64,000 bases of DNA from Microstegium vimineum (Eukaryota > Streptophyta > Magnoliopsida > Poales > Poaceae), in assembly GCA_022036555.1 (NCBI GenBank), contig CM039122.1:50799072-50863071 (forward strand). The letters are read 5' to 3'. The notes below the pieces were generated by a model. The model made no database searches. It was not told the origin of the DNA and saw only the letters and a program-made list of their open reading frames with translations. This document shows, one piece after another, positions 1 through 10,788 of this stretch. The position numbers and the translations under genes were made by a program. Every line of letters begins with the position of its first letter. Position 1 is the first letter of the stretch.

Positions 1-61
1 CAAATGGGTCCATATGCATATTGGCCCACTTATCAGGGTCAGTGAAGGTGGAAAATAGTAA

Positions 62-409
62 GGCCCCGTTTGGATTGAAGGATTTTCAAAAGAAATCTCA
101 AAGGATCCGATTCCTATGGAATGCTAACGTCACGAGCGTTTGGAACGCAGGAATGAGCCTCACCATTCCTCTGGAAAGGAATGAGTTTCTTCACAAAACG
201 TAGGAACTGAAAAATCCAATCCAAGTCAAAGGTTTTGTTCTCTCTCAAGGTTCCTATGTTTGTAGTTTATGTGTTCCAAACAACAAAATTTGATCATTCC
301 TCTGTTTTTGATTCCTGTGGTTTTCTTATTTTTTTCATTCTTGTGTTTTCTTCATTCCTACGTTTCCCTCTATTTCTGCGTTTTCTATTCCTTCATTTCA
401 AACGGGGCC
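62..409. mobile_element. Tourist-like MITE (PIF/Harbinger)
   Basis: The ends are inverted: GGCCCCGTTTG at 62-72 and CAAACGGGGCC at 399-409. A TAA duplication lies on both sides (59-61 and 410-412). The length of 348 bp, the TAA target site and the GGCCCCGTTTG ends are typical of grass Tourist elements. It has no coding capacity. Confidence 0.9.
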
Positions 410-412
410 TAA

Positions 413-855
413 CCCGTATATAAAAGGCCAATTTCCTTCGGGCAAAGATGTAGTAAACCGTATGAAAGACAGACTCTAAGACCACTTTGAGACTGCGAGA
501 TAAATAAGAGACCTTTTGCGTGGTGCCCATTTGAATCTACCGGTACTAGTATACAACAAGAGAGGCATCAATCACAGCGTGAGTGAAGTTAAAGAATGGC
601 CTACTTGGCTGTTAGCGTCGGCATAAAGAGACGAGGGAACTTGAAATACTCTGAAATCAAACGCCAGGGGGGACCAACGGTCCTCACTTAACGAGGTCCA
701 CTGCCCAAATACTAGACTAGATTTAACCCCTTGATTTGATTAGCATCCCTAGATTAGGTGAACCATCCCGTCTGGCTTCTGCTCTGCTGACTGGGCCACC
801 ACATCACGAGCAAGGATGAGGTGGCCCGTCTAGTCAGCGGCGCATGCTTTACCGT
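413..855. other. Intergenic, no gene seen
   Basis: I see no convincing exon, RNA gene or terminal repeat in this stretch between two MITEs. Short open frames here have no recognisable domain. Confidence 0.5.
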
Positions 856-1012
856 GTGTTTGGTTAGGAGGATGGAGTGAGATGGTCCTGGGACCAACGC
901 TATTTGGTTGGAAGACGGATCGGAGCGGGGACGTCCCCTACGCGAATATTCGCGTGAGATGCGGGGCGACCCCGTCCCCCAAAAATTCACGGACGGGGTC
1001 CGTCCCACCTAA

Positions 1013-1130
1013 GACCTTGTTTGGATGTGGATGTATTAGCCTCAAACCACATGGATTGGAGTGCAAATTAGTTCAAATACACTTCAACACATGTGGTTTG
1101 AGGGAGATACATGCGCATCCAAACAAAGAC
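1013..1130. mobile_element. Small nested MITE
   Basis: GACCTTGTTTGGATG at 1013-1027 is inverted near-perfectly at 1116-1130 (CATCCAAACAAAGAC). Inner sequence CCTCAAACCACATG is also inverted at 1090-1104, so nearly the whole 118 bp can fold into a hairpin. It lies inside the 856-1768 element. Confidence 0.75.
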
Positions 1131-1244
1131 TGAGACAAGGGCGAGTCATGTGAGGAAGAAGAGCGCAGAGAGAGAAGGTCGACGTGTGCGGTACTGCGGT
1201 GGAGACCCAGTGGAGGTACATGGGCGGCCATGGTCCAACTAGCC

Positions 1245-1430
1245 TTGGAGATGGGAGATCCGGCGAGGGCACGAGGCCGAGATCCATAGGCATGGCTGGC
1301 CCATGGGTGGAGCAGCCGTGGTGAGCGGCGGAGATCCACAACCATGGGCGGAGCAACAATGGGGAGCGACGGAGATCCAGAGGCACCGGATGGGCCATGG
1401 CGGAGCAGCCGTGGGAAGCGGCCGCGTGCG
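1245..1430. repeat. Degenerate GC-rich minisatellite
   Basis: A unit of roughly 45-65 bp containing GGGCGGAGCA and GCGACGGAGATCC variants recurs about three times in imperfect form. It creates overlapping open frames on both strands, which I do not regard as genes. Confidence 0.6.
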
Positions 1431-1862
1431 GTGTCAAGCGAAGGAGGCGTGGGGTGCCGGCGGAGGTCGCCCCGCACGCACACGGCGGTGCGGCGATGGA
1501 TGAGAGAAAGAGGCACGGCGAGGCGCCCCGCACTCGTGGGACGTGACCGTGACGGAATAAAGTATAATGGAGAAGGAAGAAGAAGAAAAAAAAATTAATG
1601 AATGGTGGGTCCCACATGTCAATGGCTCAATCTTATTTTTAAGGTTTCAAACCCAAACAGAAAACATAGTCATCTCGTTCCTTCTCAACCAAACAAAAGA
1701 TAGGATCATCCCACCCCTAGAAACTGAGATGGGTTCATTCCATCCTACTTTATCTCCCAACCAAACACTACCTTAGTGCTTGCGTGCCCATCGACGGGTC
1801 ACGGGGCAAGTGCAAACTACAAAGCTAGTGGGAGGAAACCGAGTTTACGTGGAGAACCAGCG

Positions 1863-2399
1863 TTAGATCGTGTTTGATTTATTATCTACTGACAATTAGC
1901 TGGCTAATACTAGCTCATATGTAAATTTAGGTAGCTAACTATTAGTTACTCCCTCCATTTTAATTTATAATATGTTTGATTTTTTTAACTCCAAGTTTGA
2001 TCACTCGTCTTATTCAAAAAATTTGTATAAACATAGATAAATTTAAGTCATTCATGTAGACCATTTATTAAATAAGCAAGTAACACTAAAATAAGTGATA
2101 TTTTACACACAAAAAAAATAAAACGAGTTGTCAAATTTGGGGTTAAAAAGGTCAAACGAACTATAATTTGAACCGGAGGGAGTACCTGTTAGTTGAAGGG
2201 TGTTTGAATACGTAGCTAATGAAAAATGCTACTAAAATCATTAGCCGTTATTATATGATTTCGTCCAACTAATAAGATAGTTAATATTTAAACGTCCAAC
2301 TAGTAATAATTAGTTGTTTTATTAGCTGTACATATTTAGATCTAAAAGAGAAAATTATTAGCGGATAGGGATTTCTATAGAGATCCAAACATGATCATA
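1863..2399. mobile_element. hAT-like MITE, split by a Stowaway
   Basis: The left end TAGATCGTGTTTGAT and the inverse of the right end (ATGATCATGTTTGGAT) match. Subterminal sequence with repeated TAGCTAAT and ATTAGC motifs continues on both sides of the Stowaway at 1949-2182. This shows that one AT-rich element was interrupted. The exact target duplication is not clear. Confidence 0.6.
1949..2182. mobile_element. Stowaway MITE
   Basis: It starts CTCCCTCC and ends GGAGGGAG, with the TA duplication typical of Tc1/mariner-derived Stowaway elements at 1947-1948 and 2183-2184. Inner segments around 'TTTGATCACTCGTCTTATTC' occur again in inverted form. The length is 234 bp. A related copy lies at 62804-63031. 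Confidence 0.93.
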
Positions 2400-2655
2400 G
2401 GCTTGGTTTTGCGAATGGCTCTCTTTTTCCCCTTAAAACGGATGTAATTTCTAAGCTCAAAATATTTGAGCAGTGCCAACCCCTTTTGCAGCGTTGCTCG
2501 GTCAAAAAGGGCAGGAAGAAAAGATGGTCCACTGTGCAGTGCAGACCATGATTATGATTTAGGAGTTTCACTCATGAGTCCTGACGAGCAAACCCAAGAA
2601 TATTTCCAGATCATGGACCATCATGCATGTGCTTCCGTCGAAAATCGACTATTAA

Positions 2656-2772
2656 GGCCTTGTTTGGAACGCGAGATTTTTCTTGTTCCGGTATTTTTTC
2701 CTATGAAAATGAACTGATTCATGTAAAATTCCTGCGCAATTCCTGTGAAATTCATGTGTTTCAAACAGGCCC
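2656..2772. mobile_element. Short Tourist-like MITE
   Basis: GGCCTTGTTTG at 2656-2666 is inverted as CAAACAGGCC at 2762-2771. TAA flanks both sides, with one spare base on the right. The length is about 117 bp. Confidence 0.75.
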
Positions 2773-2773
2773 T

Positions 2774-4320
2774 AAGTCTGCCCCCTTTTAAAAAAAACTC
2801 TCACACTGTCATTTGTAGCTGTCCGGCTGGTGAATAGAAAACACCGAGTCACCGGACATACACCTCCCCTGCCATCGTATCAATTGTTTTAGCAAAACCT
2901 AATAAGCTTCTTGCTCCGGCCTACACGAGATGCCCGAACATGGCGCGCGAGTCATTGGCGGCCGGCGTAGGGACGAGCGGGGCGTGCCGCGCGCGAGAAG
3001 GTGGTGGTGGCCTGGCCTAGGTGTGGTCACCACGGACATCACCACAAAACGGGGCATGGAATGGAATGGAAGAATATGCTCTGGCGCCGGCGCTAGCGAG
3101 TGCCCATGTCGATGCCATATGAGTTGAATTGAAATTGAAATTGAATGAATTGAATGCGGGGCGAGCAAGCGATGATGCCAATGGGAACCCAACGAGCGAG
3201 CTGTCACCCTCACCAAGGGTGTGCAACCAGATCATCTGCTATCATGTGCAGTGGGAGGATCCGTGTCGTCGCTGATCGTTTGATTCCTGTGGCTGCGTTC
3301 AGGAAAATTCCTTTTCTGCTGTACGTACTCCTACCGCCTTGCATTGGTTGATTGATTGACATTTCCTCCATTGTGGCCTCCCGATCGAGGGAGCTTGATG
3401 TTTTGATCACATGGGCGTGTGCAGCTTGCTCGATCTATGATGTGATTTTTTTTTCTAAAAAAGAAAAAGAAAAAGAAAAGGAAATACGTGACGTGATGGC
3501 TGGTGGTGCTAGATACCTTGAGTAGAGTCATTATATGAGCAGTATAGTATAAAATCCGCTGCACGAACGTGTTGAGAGTTTGTGATTCAAAAGGAGCCTT
3601 TACATGGAGTGAAACTACAAGGAAATTTCTCGGTCCAGGACATATTCCGTAAGATCAGGACGTAATTTACTAGAGCGTCGTGCATGGAATGCACTTTAGG
3701 ACCACACGTGCCTTTCCCTACCCAGAAGTTCACGAACGTCGCCTTTTACACAAACGTACGCACATACTGACGTCGTTGAAATAACTTGACACGCCAGACA
3801 CACACATGTTACCATGCAGCACAATTCTGGTCTTCTTTTAATTAATTTGGGTAGCCACACAACTTAATTTCTTGCTAATGGACAGGACACATACGCATTC
3901 GACATGGAATTCGTACGTGGCGGTGAAGTTTTCTCCAAGCTGTCGTGCCCTTCTCACCCGTACAGTAACATTTTGGCCTCCAAGAAGACTTTTTTTTTAA
4001 TAGGGAAACCTAAAAAGTAGCTTTACCGTGGAGTAACTTGTCCTGGTACTACCTCACCACTCCCAGCGCTTGTTCAACTGCAAACCAGAACAGCAGCTGG
4101 TAGAGCCGAGGAGTCGTGGACGAGTAGTTGTGGACAGCGTGAGCTACTGGAGTCACAGTATCGCATAGGATTCTTGTTGGGCAGTTGTGAGTTTTGGGAG
4201 TTGATGAGTTGCGAGTAGAGTACCACACAGGAAAGAAATAAAACGCCTTGAAAAGTGAAAGCTCAGGGAAAGAAAAACAAAAGCTGCCCCACCGTGCTTA
4301 AAAAAATCGCCCAAACTTTT
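2774..4320. other. Intergenic and upstream region of the tubby-like gene
   Basis: No gene is visible. A purine-rich run (about 3449-3482) and a perfect G-box CACGTG at 3705-3710 are present. The G-box is about 650 bp upstream of the likely start of transcription of the next gene. G-boxes bind bZIP and bHLH factors, but its use here is inference. Confidence 0.4.
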
Positions 4321-4369
4321 CCCGGACCCTTTTATCCTTTGAAGCGCACAGAATTCACAAGAGCTGCAG

Positions 4370-4412
4370 TGAGGTGAGAGAGGGAGGGAGGGAGAGAGAG
4401 AGAGGGGGGGAG
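4370..4412 (+). promoter_or_regulatory. GA-rich leader or core promoter of tubby-like gene
   Basis: A nearly pure GAGAGAGGGAG tract lies about 610-650 bp upstream of the start codon. GA/CT tracts are common in plant core promoters and 5' leaders. No strong TATA box is visible; CTTTTATCC at about 4328 is the closest match. Transcription probably starts nearby. Confidence 0.4.
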
Positions 4413-4955
4413 GAGCCGCACCGGCACTGGAGGAGAGATTTCATTGTTTGGGGCACACGGGACTGGAGAGTGGAGAGCGATAGGGCTGGAAGGTGGAAGC
4501 AGAAATCCACAGTGTATAGCGGGAGGAGGGAGATCTGGAGCTCCTGGGGAACAAGGAGAAGGAGCTGGAATGGTAACTGTTGGCAGAGGGGATCCTTGGT
4601 CTGTTCTTGAGCTCGAAGATTTCTTCTTCTTTTGAGCCCGCGGAGCCGGAGAAACTTGGATCTCGAGGCCATCCAAGAGAAAGTTTTCCCCTTCCTTGCT
4701 GCTAGCCTACTGCATTGCTGCCTCCCCCCAGATCCGAGCTGCCACAAGGAGAAAGGTGCAATCTCTGCGCGCCTTCTCCACTAATCCGCTCAAATTTTGG
4801 GTTTCTTGAGCTGTTCTTGGGAGCGCCGTGCTTCAAATCTTGGGGGGAAAAGGTCGATTTTTTTTTCTTTCCCTGTTGGGGTAGATGCGGGAGTGATGTC
4901 GACTACTTTATGAGCTGCCCCCTTGCTACTTTCGGGGTTTAGATTCGCTATAGTT

Positions 4956-4982
4956 ATGGCGGATCTTGCCATGGAGCATTAG
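4956..4982 (+). CDS. Upstream ORF in leader of tubby-like gene
   Basis: An ATG at 4956 opens an 8-codon frame (MADLAMEH) with a second in-frame ATG, ending in TAG at 4980-4982. This lies 37 bp before the main ATG at 5020. If it is in the mature mRNA it could reduce translation of the main ORF. Whether the leader is spliced here is unknown. Confidence 0.35.
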   Translation: MADLAMEH

Positions 4983-5019
4983 GAGTTTCTTTCGTCGAAG
5001 GCGAAAGGATCTTGCCGCA

Positions 5020-7549
5020 ATGTCTCTCAAGAGCATCGTGCGGGAGCTGAAGGAGATGAGGGACGGTATCGGGAGCATGTCGAGACGCGGCGGCAGCGGT
5101 TCCGACGGGCGCGCCGGCCACGGCCGCTCGGGGTCGCGGCATTCTTGGCCTAGCCTGTGGGCGGAGCAGCAACAGCCGCAGCGGCAGGGCCAGGGCCTGG
5201 GCCAGGAGGGGCCGCAGCATCAGCATCAGGGGCGGTGGGCGAACCTGCCTCCGGAACTGCTGCTGGATGTGATACAGAGGGTGGAGTCCAGCGAGGCGAC
5301 GTGGCCAGCGCGGCGTCAGGTCGTGGCTTGCGCCGCCGTTTGCCGGTCGTGGCGCGAGGTCACCAAGGAGGTGGTGAAGACGCTCGAGGAGTGTGGCAGG
5401 ATCACCTTCCCCATATCCCTTAAGCAGGTATCTGCCTTGTTCTCTGATACCATGATTCATGTGAAGTTTGCTGGTTAAGGTGTAGTGAGAATCTGAATGT
5501 CTTGATGCTAACTTTATTTTGCACAGCCGGGGCCTCGTGATCTTCCGGTCCAGTGTTTTGTGAGGAGGGAGAGGGCGACATCTACATATCTACTCTACCT
5601 AGGGCTCAGCCCATGTAAGTTACTATCATGTTTGTCTGTCGAAAGATAGCGTTCTTGTTCAGTTCAGTAGTTCTTATCTCTTTTGTAGTCATTTGTCTGC
5701 ATGGAGATGAACCATTTCAGTCATGGCCACATTGCTCAACTGCCAATTTGCAAGAACAAAATCCTGAATAAACATGTCCTTGCAATGATCATCTAATATG
5801 GTAACTTAATTTAGCTGATTAGGTGTCATAGGATTTGTATAAAAAATATTAGGTTTAAGTCTGGCGAACAACAAAATGGTTCCGTTACTTTATATATGTC
5901 AATATTTCATAGTCCATGGAAGAGAAAATGGGGTGCAAGTCAGGTGAACAATAAAATGGTTCTGTTCTTTGGTCTCTGTCAAAATACTTTCTACCTCATG
6001 CAAGAGCATTGGTTCCATAGCTATTTCCATGCTGGATGCTTTTTTTACCTTGAATGTTTGATCATACTATACAAAATTCATCTTAGAAGTTTTTACAACC
6101 CAAAACAATCAATGAAATATCTCTTTTCTCTGCAAGAGAGGTGGTGTTGGCTGCTAGTCTGGTTTGAGAAAGAAGCCCAACTGTAAGTAGGGGACTGTGT
6201 GAGCATGCAGTACAGACTGAACATACCTTTCTGACCACATTGAAGTTACTTTCCTTGCATCCATAGCAAACATAGCAGGGCCCAAATATGAGCTCAACTG
6301 CTGGAAGAACGGTGCATTATGTTTTACTAGAATAGGCAACTAGACATTATTGTGGACTATCATGGTATGCATACTTCTCTGCACATTCCTATTTGTGCTA
6401 GATGTGCACAGATATCTACTCCCTTAGCCCCCTATTAATGTGGATGTGGTCCTGTCAACTAAAAACACTGGCGTCACATTGAGTAGGAGGATGCATTCAC
6501 AATTGTTAAACACCCCCACGTTCTGCTTAGGACATAAGTCTTGATCATAGTACTTTTACAATAATTTTGACAGAACACTTATACGGAAGCTTATGTGTGC
6601 TCACTTAATGTGATGACACATCATTTACTGATGACTTTGTATATTATTATGCAGCTATGAATGTGGAAAACGATAAGCTATTGCTTGCAGCTCGTAAGGT
6701 CAGGCGTGCCACAAGGACTTCTTTTGTGATCTCACTGGTCTCTGATGATTTTTCTCACTCTAGTAGCACCTACGTTGGCAAACTGAAGTAAGCTTCTTAT
6801 TATGAACTTATGTGGCATGATTGTTCTTCTTTGTCTTAGTGACCTTCTAACCTCGCCATTGTTTCTCACAAATCAGGCCAAACTTCCTCGGCACAAAGTT
6901 TACAATCTTGGACAGCCAGCCTCCTCCTGATGCTGTAGTGCTACCAAACAATAAACCAAGCAAAAGGCAGTCCAAACAAGTATCACCGAGACTGCCACTA
7001 GGCAATTACAATGTTGCAACAGTCACTTATGAGCTCACCGTCCTACGCAACAGGGGACCAAGGAGAATGCAGTGCACCATGCACTCAATACCAGCTGAGT
7101 GCATTCAGGAGGGTGGGAAGGCCCCGACCCCTACCGGCACCATCCAGTCGCTTGATGAGCCGGTGTCCACTTTACCTAGTACCAAAGGGAAGGAAGTGGC
7201 TGTAGAATTTTCTTCGACAAGCCTCAGTGCTGATCTGTCCGGACCGGCCTGTGCGCACGAGACACCTCTGGTTCTGAAGAACAAAGCCCCACGATGGCAC
7301 GAGCAGCTGCAGTGTTGGTGCCTCAACTTCCGGGGGCGCGTCACCGTCGCATCAGTGAAGAACTTCCAGCTCGTCGCTTCTGTTGATCCTTCCCTGAACA
7401 TCCCCGCCGCAGAGCAGGAGAAGGTGATCCTCCAGTTCGGGAAGATAGGGAAGGATATATTCACCATGGACTACCGGTACCCGCTCTCGGCGTTCCAGGC
7501 CTTTGCAATCTGCTTGACCAGCTTCGACACCAAACCAGCGTGCGAATAA
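5020..7549 (+). CDS. TLP: Tubby-like F-box protein (TLP), 4 exons
   Basis: Exons are 5020-5427, 5527-5614, 6655-6787 and 6877-7549, all with GT-AG borders. They join to 1302 bp, or 433 residues, with no break. The start MSLKSIVRELKEMRD is the usual TLP N-terminus. An F-box follows at about residues 68-125 (RWANLPPELLLDVIQRVE, then VCRSWREV). The tubby domain fills the rest, with the hallmark PRLPLGNYNVATVTYELTVL and the C-terminal end FAICLTSFDTKPACE. Known for the family: the tubby domain binds phosphoinositides at the plasma membrane, while the F-box binds SKP1/ASK for an SCF ubiquitin ligase; several TLPs act in ABA and stress responses. A Q/H-rich linker lies before the F-box. It is close to the rice TLP group that shares this N-terminus, but I cannot fix the exact orthologue number. 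Confidence 0.97.
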
Positions 7550-8250
7550 TTGGTGGGGTGGCGGTGGTGGAGTCTCTTATGTAAACCTATGTTCTTCCTG
7601 GGCGATGTAAATTCTTGATCTTGCTATGCTGGGCCTCTGCCCAGGTGAAATGGTAGCTTGTGAGGTGAAAGATGAGCAATGGCATCTGTACCATTGGAAG
7701 AGATTTGGGCGACGTGGTTTATCCAACTGTTATATGTATTATTATTGTTGGGATGTTTTGGCTGTGAAATGTCAGTCATATCACTGCCGTATCGATAATG
7801 GACGTTGTGACCATCTTGCTCGCTCGCTCTGCCTCTCATTTTGAACCGTGTTGCTTCAGGGTTGTCGCTTGGTTGGCAGGGATTTGAACCGCTGTCTGTT
7901 CTCTGGCACCCAACTCTACTCATGTTGTTGTGATTGTGACGACGTGACGTTAAGTAGCAAATGGGAGCATTTTACGGGGACCGTGAGTAAAGTTGCATAC
8001 GGAGTTACAGAATTGCCATCCCGGCCCCCAATCATGAGGAGAGCACCACCACCCCCGATAGCAGCGGGCCTCTATTATTTGCTGCCAGTCTGCCACACAC
8101 ACACAAGCACAAAAACAAGAGGAGTGCATGAATGAATGAAGCAGTTGCTTGCGGATATTCAGCGATTTGGTTCCTGTGTATCCGTATCTGCTTTCGTGTT
8201 TTCCGTATCCTGGCGATGTATGTATGTCATGACTCATGGACCCTTACTTG
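7550..8250 (+). other. 3' UTR and downstream flank of tubby-like gene
   Basis: The stop codon at 7547-7549 is followed by non-coding sequence without a clear AATAAA signal. The 3' end of the transcript cannot be placed exactly. Short open frames here have no recognisable domain. Confidence 0.4.
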
Positions 8251-8654
8251 TCCGCTCGATGCTGTTCGTACCCGTCTGAGAGGAACAGGTGCTAGCTGCT
8301 CGGCGCATCTCGCTCCATCACGACGGACATGTGCCGCTCCGCTCCATGGATGTTGTTTTAGCGGCGTTTGCATGCGCGGACTGAGCTTGTGACGGTGGGC
8401 TGTCTGACTGCAGCTAGCGCATACACGATCTCCCGCGGCTTCATCGGGAAGGCCTTTTTATGGCTGTCCTCTTCCTTGGCGAGATGGTGTAAAAGCTACC
8501 CACTTGCCTCTCGTCCTTGTTGGCGTGACCTGGACGACGCCCAACGAGTACGGCGAGGCCAGCCGTAGTAGAGGTTGGTGGCGTGAACCACCTCGTTTTT
8601 TACCCAAATTATGCAGTTTCCGGCGCCGGTATAGGAGATCAAGGAGGAATTAGG

Positions 8655-9006
8655 TGTTTGGATCCCGTTGGTAAATTGACGAATTGATAAAAAAACAAAA
8701 GAATTGCTACTTTTTGACAAATGGATCCGAACATGTAAGACAAAAAATGATAAAAGAGCAAAAAATTTGTCATTTGCCAATTTGGAGTGGCAAATAAAGG
8801 CAAATAGAAAATTCTTCCACTCATACCCCTCCCTCCTATGCATGACATGTGTATGAGAAATTGAGATTGTAATTATTAGAGGTATAATTGTCTTTATATG
8901 TGTCATTTGTCATTTGTCATTTACCAAGAGACTCAAACAGTAGGAATTGACAAAAGATTTGTCAACTTTATTTATCATTTGTCAATTTACCAACGGGATC
9001 CAAACA
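8655..9006. mobile_element. MITE with long terminal inverted repeats
   Basis: TGTTTGGATCCCGTTGGTAA at the left end is matched in inverse at the right (TTACCAACGGGATCCAAACA), and the similarity continues about 10 bp further in. The interior is AT-rich and repeats TTTGTCATTTGTCA-like units. No clean target duplication is visible, so the superfamily is open. Confidence 0.75.
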
Positions 9007-9193
9007 TGCCCATATTTGTCAGGGTACCAAAAACACGTAGGATTCAAACAAACTCTTATCGTGAAATGGAGTGGACTCTAATGATTCCAATGATGTTCTC
9101 AGTTTCTCACAGAGAACCGTCGTCGCGTGGCAGGAGATCTTGGACTTGTATACTCAACCCAACCGTCTGGAAGGACGCCGTGCCCCGCGCGCA

Positions 9194-9443
9194 CTCCCTC
9201 CGTTCCAAAATAGAAGTCGTTCTCGCTTTCCAACTGTTTTCAACTTTGACCAATCATATATACAAAAAATATTAATATTTATAATACATAATTAATATCA
9301 TTAGATAGATCATTGAATATACTTTCATAATAAATTTGTTTGGAGATGTAAATGTTGCACGTATTTTCTATAAACCTAGTCAAAATTAATAAAGTTTGAC
9401 TGACACGGTTCTCATAACGACTTCTATTATGGGACGGAGGGAG
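9194..9443. mobile_element. Stowaway-like MITE
   Basis: It begins CTCCCTCCGTTCC and ends GGACGGAGGGAG. The inner segment AATAGAAGTCGTT is inverted as AACGACTTCTATTAT. The right flank is TA and the left flank CA, so one duplicated base seems to have mutated. Length 250 bp. Confidence 0.85.
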
Positions 9444-9503
9444 TAGCCGCTGACGCGATGAAACCGCTATGCCTTGCTTCCTGACACAGACCCCAGTAGG
9501 CTT

Positions 9504-9508
9504 GTACT
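9504..9508. repeat. Target site duplication GTACT (left)
   Basis: It is identical to GTACT at 24492-24496, directly after the right LTR. This shows that the pair of LTRs belongs to one insertion event with no later recombination between ends. Confidence 0.93.
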
Positions 9509-10774
9509 TGAAAGTGCAATCAAGCCCTAAGTGAGTTTTGGTGATATGACAACGTAATTAGAGAACTAATAAGACTTTACAAGTATGACAAACAGGTTAA
9601 ACTTAAGGAGGTTGATGAACAGGTTGACGGACCCCTCCAATTATAAAAGTGCATGGCAACAAACTCAAAGGAGTTTAAATTCTTTTATACTTTGAAATTG
9701 AGTTAGGTATGCCGTACTATTAAGAGGGATTCAACACGCATGCAAACAAGTGAACCAAATGCAACATCTATCTATATACTTCACACCTCCACATACAAAG
9801 TGGGCAAATCAGCCAGCTTATTGAAGATGATTCCTTTGCTATTCTGCCCAGGCCGGCAATGCAGGGCTCTTTGGAGGCCGGCACTGTCGCGACTTGTTCT
9901 ACCCGTTGGCAGTGAGGGGTACTTAAACACCTCCTCACATCCCCCTAACGGCTAGTTCTGCTATTCCAATTCTCAGACTTCGCAAAAACAGAACAGAGAA
10001 GCTCTTTCTTGCTCTCTCTTCTCCCTTGGTGCTCATCCACTCTCCTTCATTGATTTCCAATCATTCTTTGAGAGATTGAGCCTCCAAACTTTAAGAAGAA
10101 GTTTCTCCATCGGATCTTCACTCCAACAAACATTTGGTTTGCGTGGTGGCCGGTGGTTTGAGTTCTTTACTCTTGGAGCTTTGCTCCTAGCCGGCTAGAG
10201 GTTGCCCTTGAGCTTGCCTCCTTCGTGTGGCATCCTAGGGAAGTTTGTATCACCCAACTATTGTCAATACACTTCTCTCATCTTAAGGGTTCATTCCCTT
10301 GACTTGAGACCGAGGAAAGAGCTAGCCTTGTGTGGCGAGCTTGAGCCTTGTGTGGCGCACCTCAACAACGTGGACGTAGGCAAGCCTTGGTGGCGAGCTG
10401 AACCACGGGTCAAATCTTGTGTCCCTTTGTGTTTATCTCTATATTTTGATATATCTTGTTTGCAAGGTGATTTCTAGGGTTTGGACCCGATCTACTTGGT
10501 GGGTGTGTTGCTACCACTTTCAGGTGGTGCTAGAGGTTCCCTTCACCTCTAGGAAGGTTTCTATTCAAGCACAATTTCCATTCAAGCTTTACATTTTGAA
10601 TTGTGTTGAAATCTGTTCAGGTTACCAGCACTGCTGCTCTTAGCCCAGTAGTGCCGGCCACCCCGGCAGTGCCGGCCCTAAGCCCGGCAGTGCCAGCCTG
10701 TGACTGACAGCAAGTGTCGAGTTGAATTTTAGACAGGCCTATTCACCCCCCTCTAGGCCAATCAGGTCCTTTCA
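9509..10774 (+). repeat. 5' LTR
   Basis: The LTR is 1266 bp, TG...CA, and aligns over its whole length with 23238-24491. It contains GC palindrome-type motifs near 9851, 9876, 10646, 10662 and 10684. Compared with the right LTR it has a 12-bp extra segment near 9619 and scattered substitutions. Confidence 0.95.
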
Positions 10775-10776
10775 AG

Positions 10777-10788
10777 TGATATCAGAGC
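10777..10788 (+). other. Primer binding site for initiator Met tRNA
   Basis: TGATATCAGAGC lies 2 bp after the 5' LTR. It matches the usual TGGTATCAGAGC (complement of the 3' end of initiator methionine tRNA) except for one G-to-A change. Confidence 0.85.

Larger units (their letters stand above)
856..1768. mobile_element. Large MITE-like element with nested insertion
   Basis: The inverted ends are GTGTTTGGTTAGGAG on the left (from 856) and CTCCCAACCAAACAC on the right (to 1768). Flanks TACCGT and TACCTT are similar but not identical, so the target duplication is uncertain. The interior holds a second small element (1013-1130) and a GC-rich stretch (about 1138-1560) with short imperfect repeats. 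Inference: a non-autonomous DNA transposon that was itself a target. Confidence 0.65.

Noticed and set aside
1073..1617. Long overlapping open frames on the minus strand
   Set aside because: They fall inside nested MITEs and a GC-rich minisatellite and show no domain or splice pattern.
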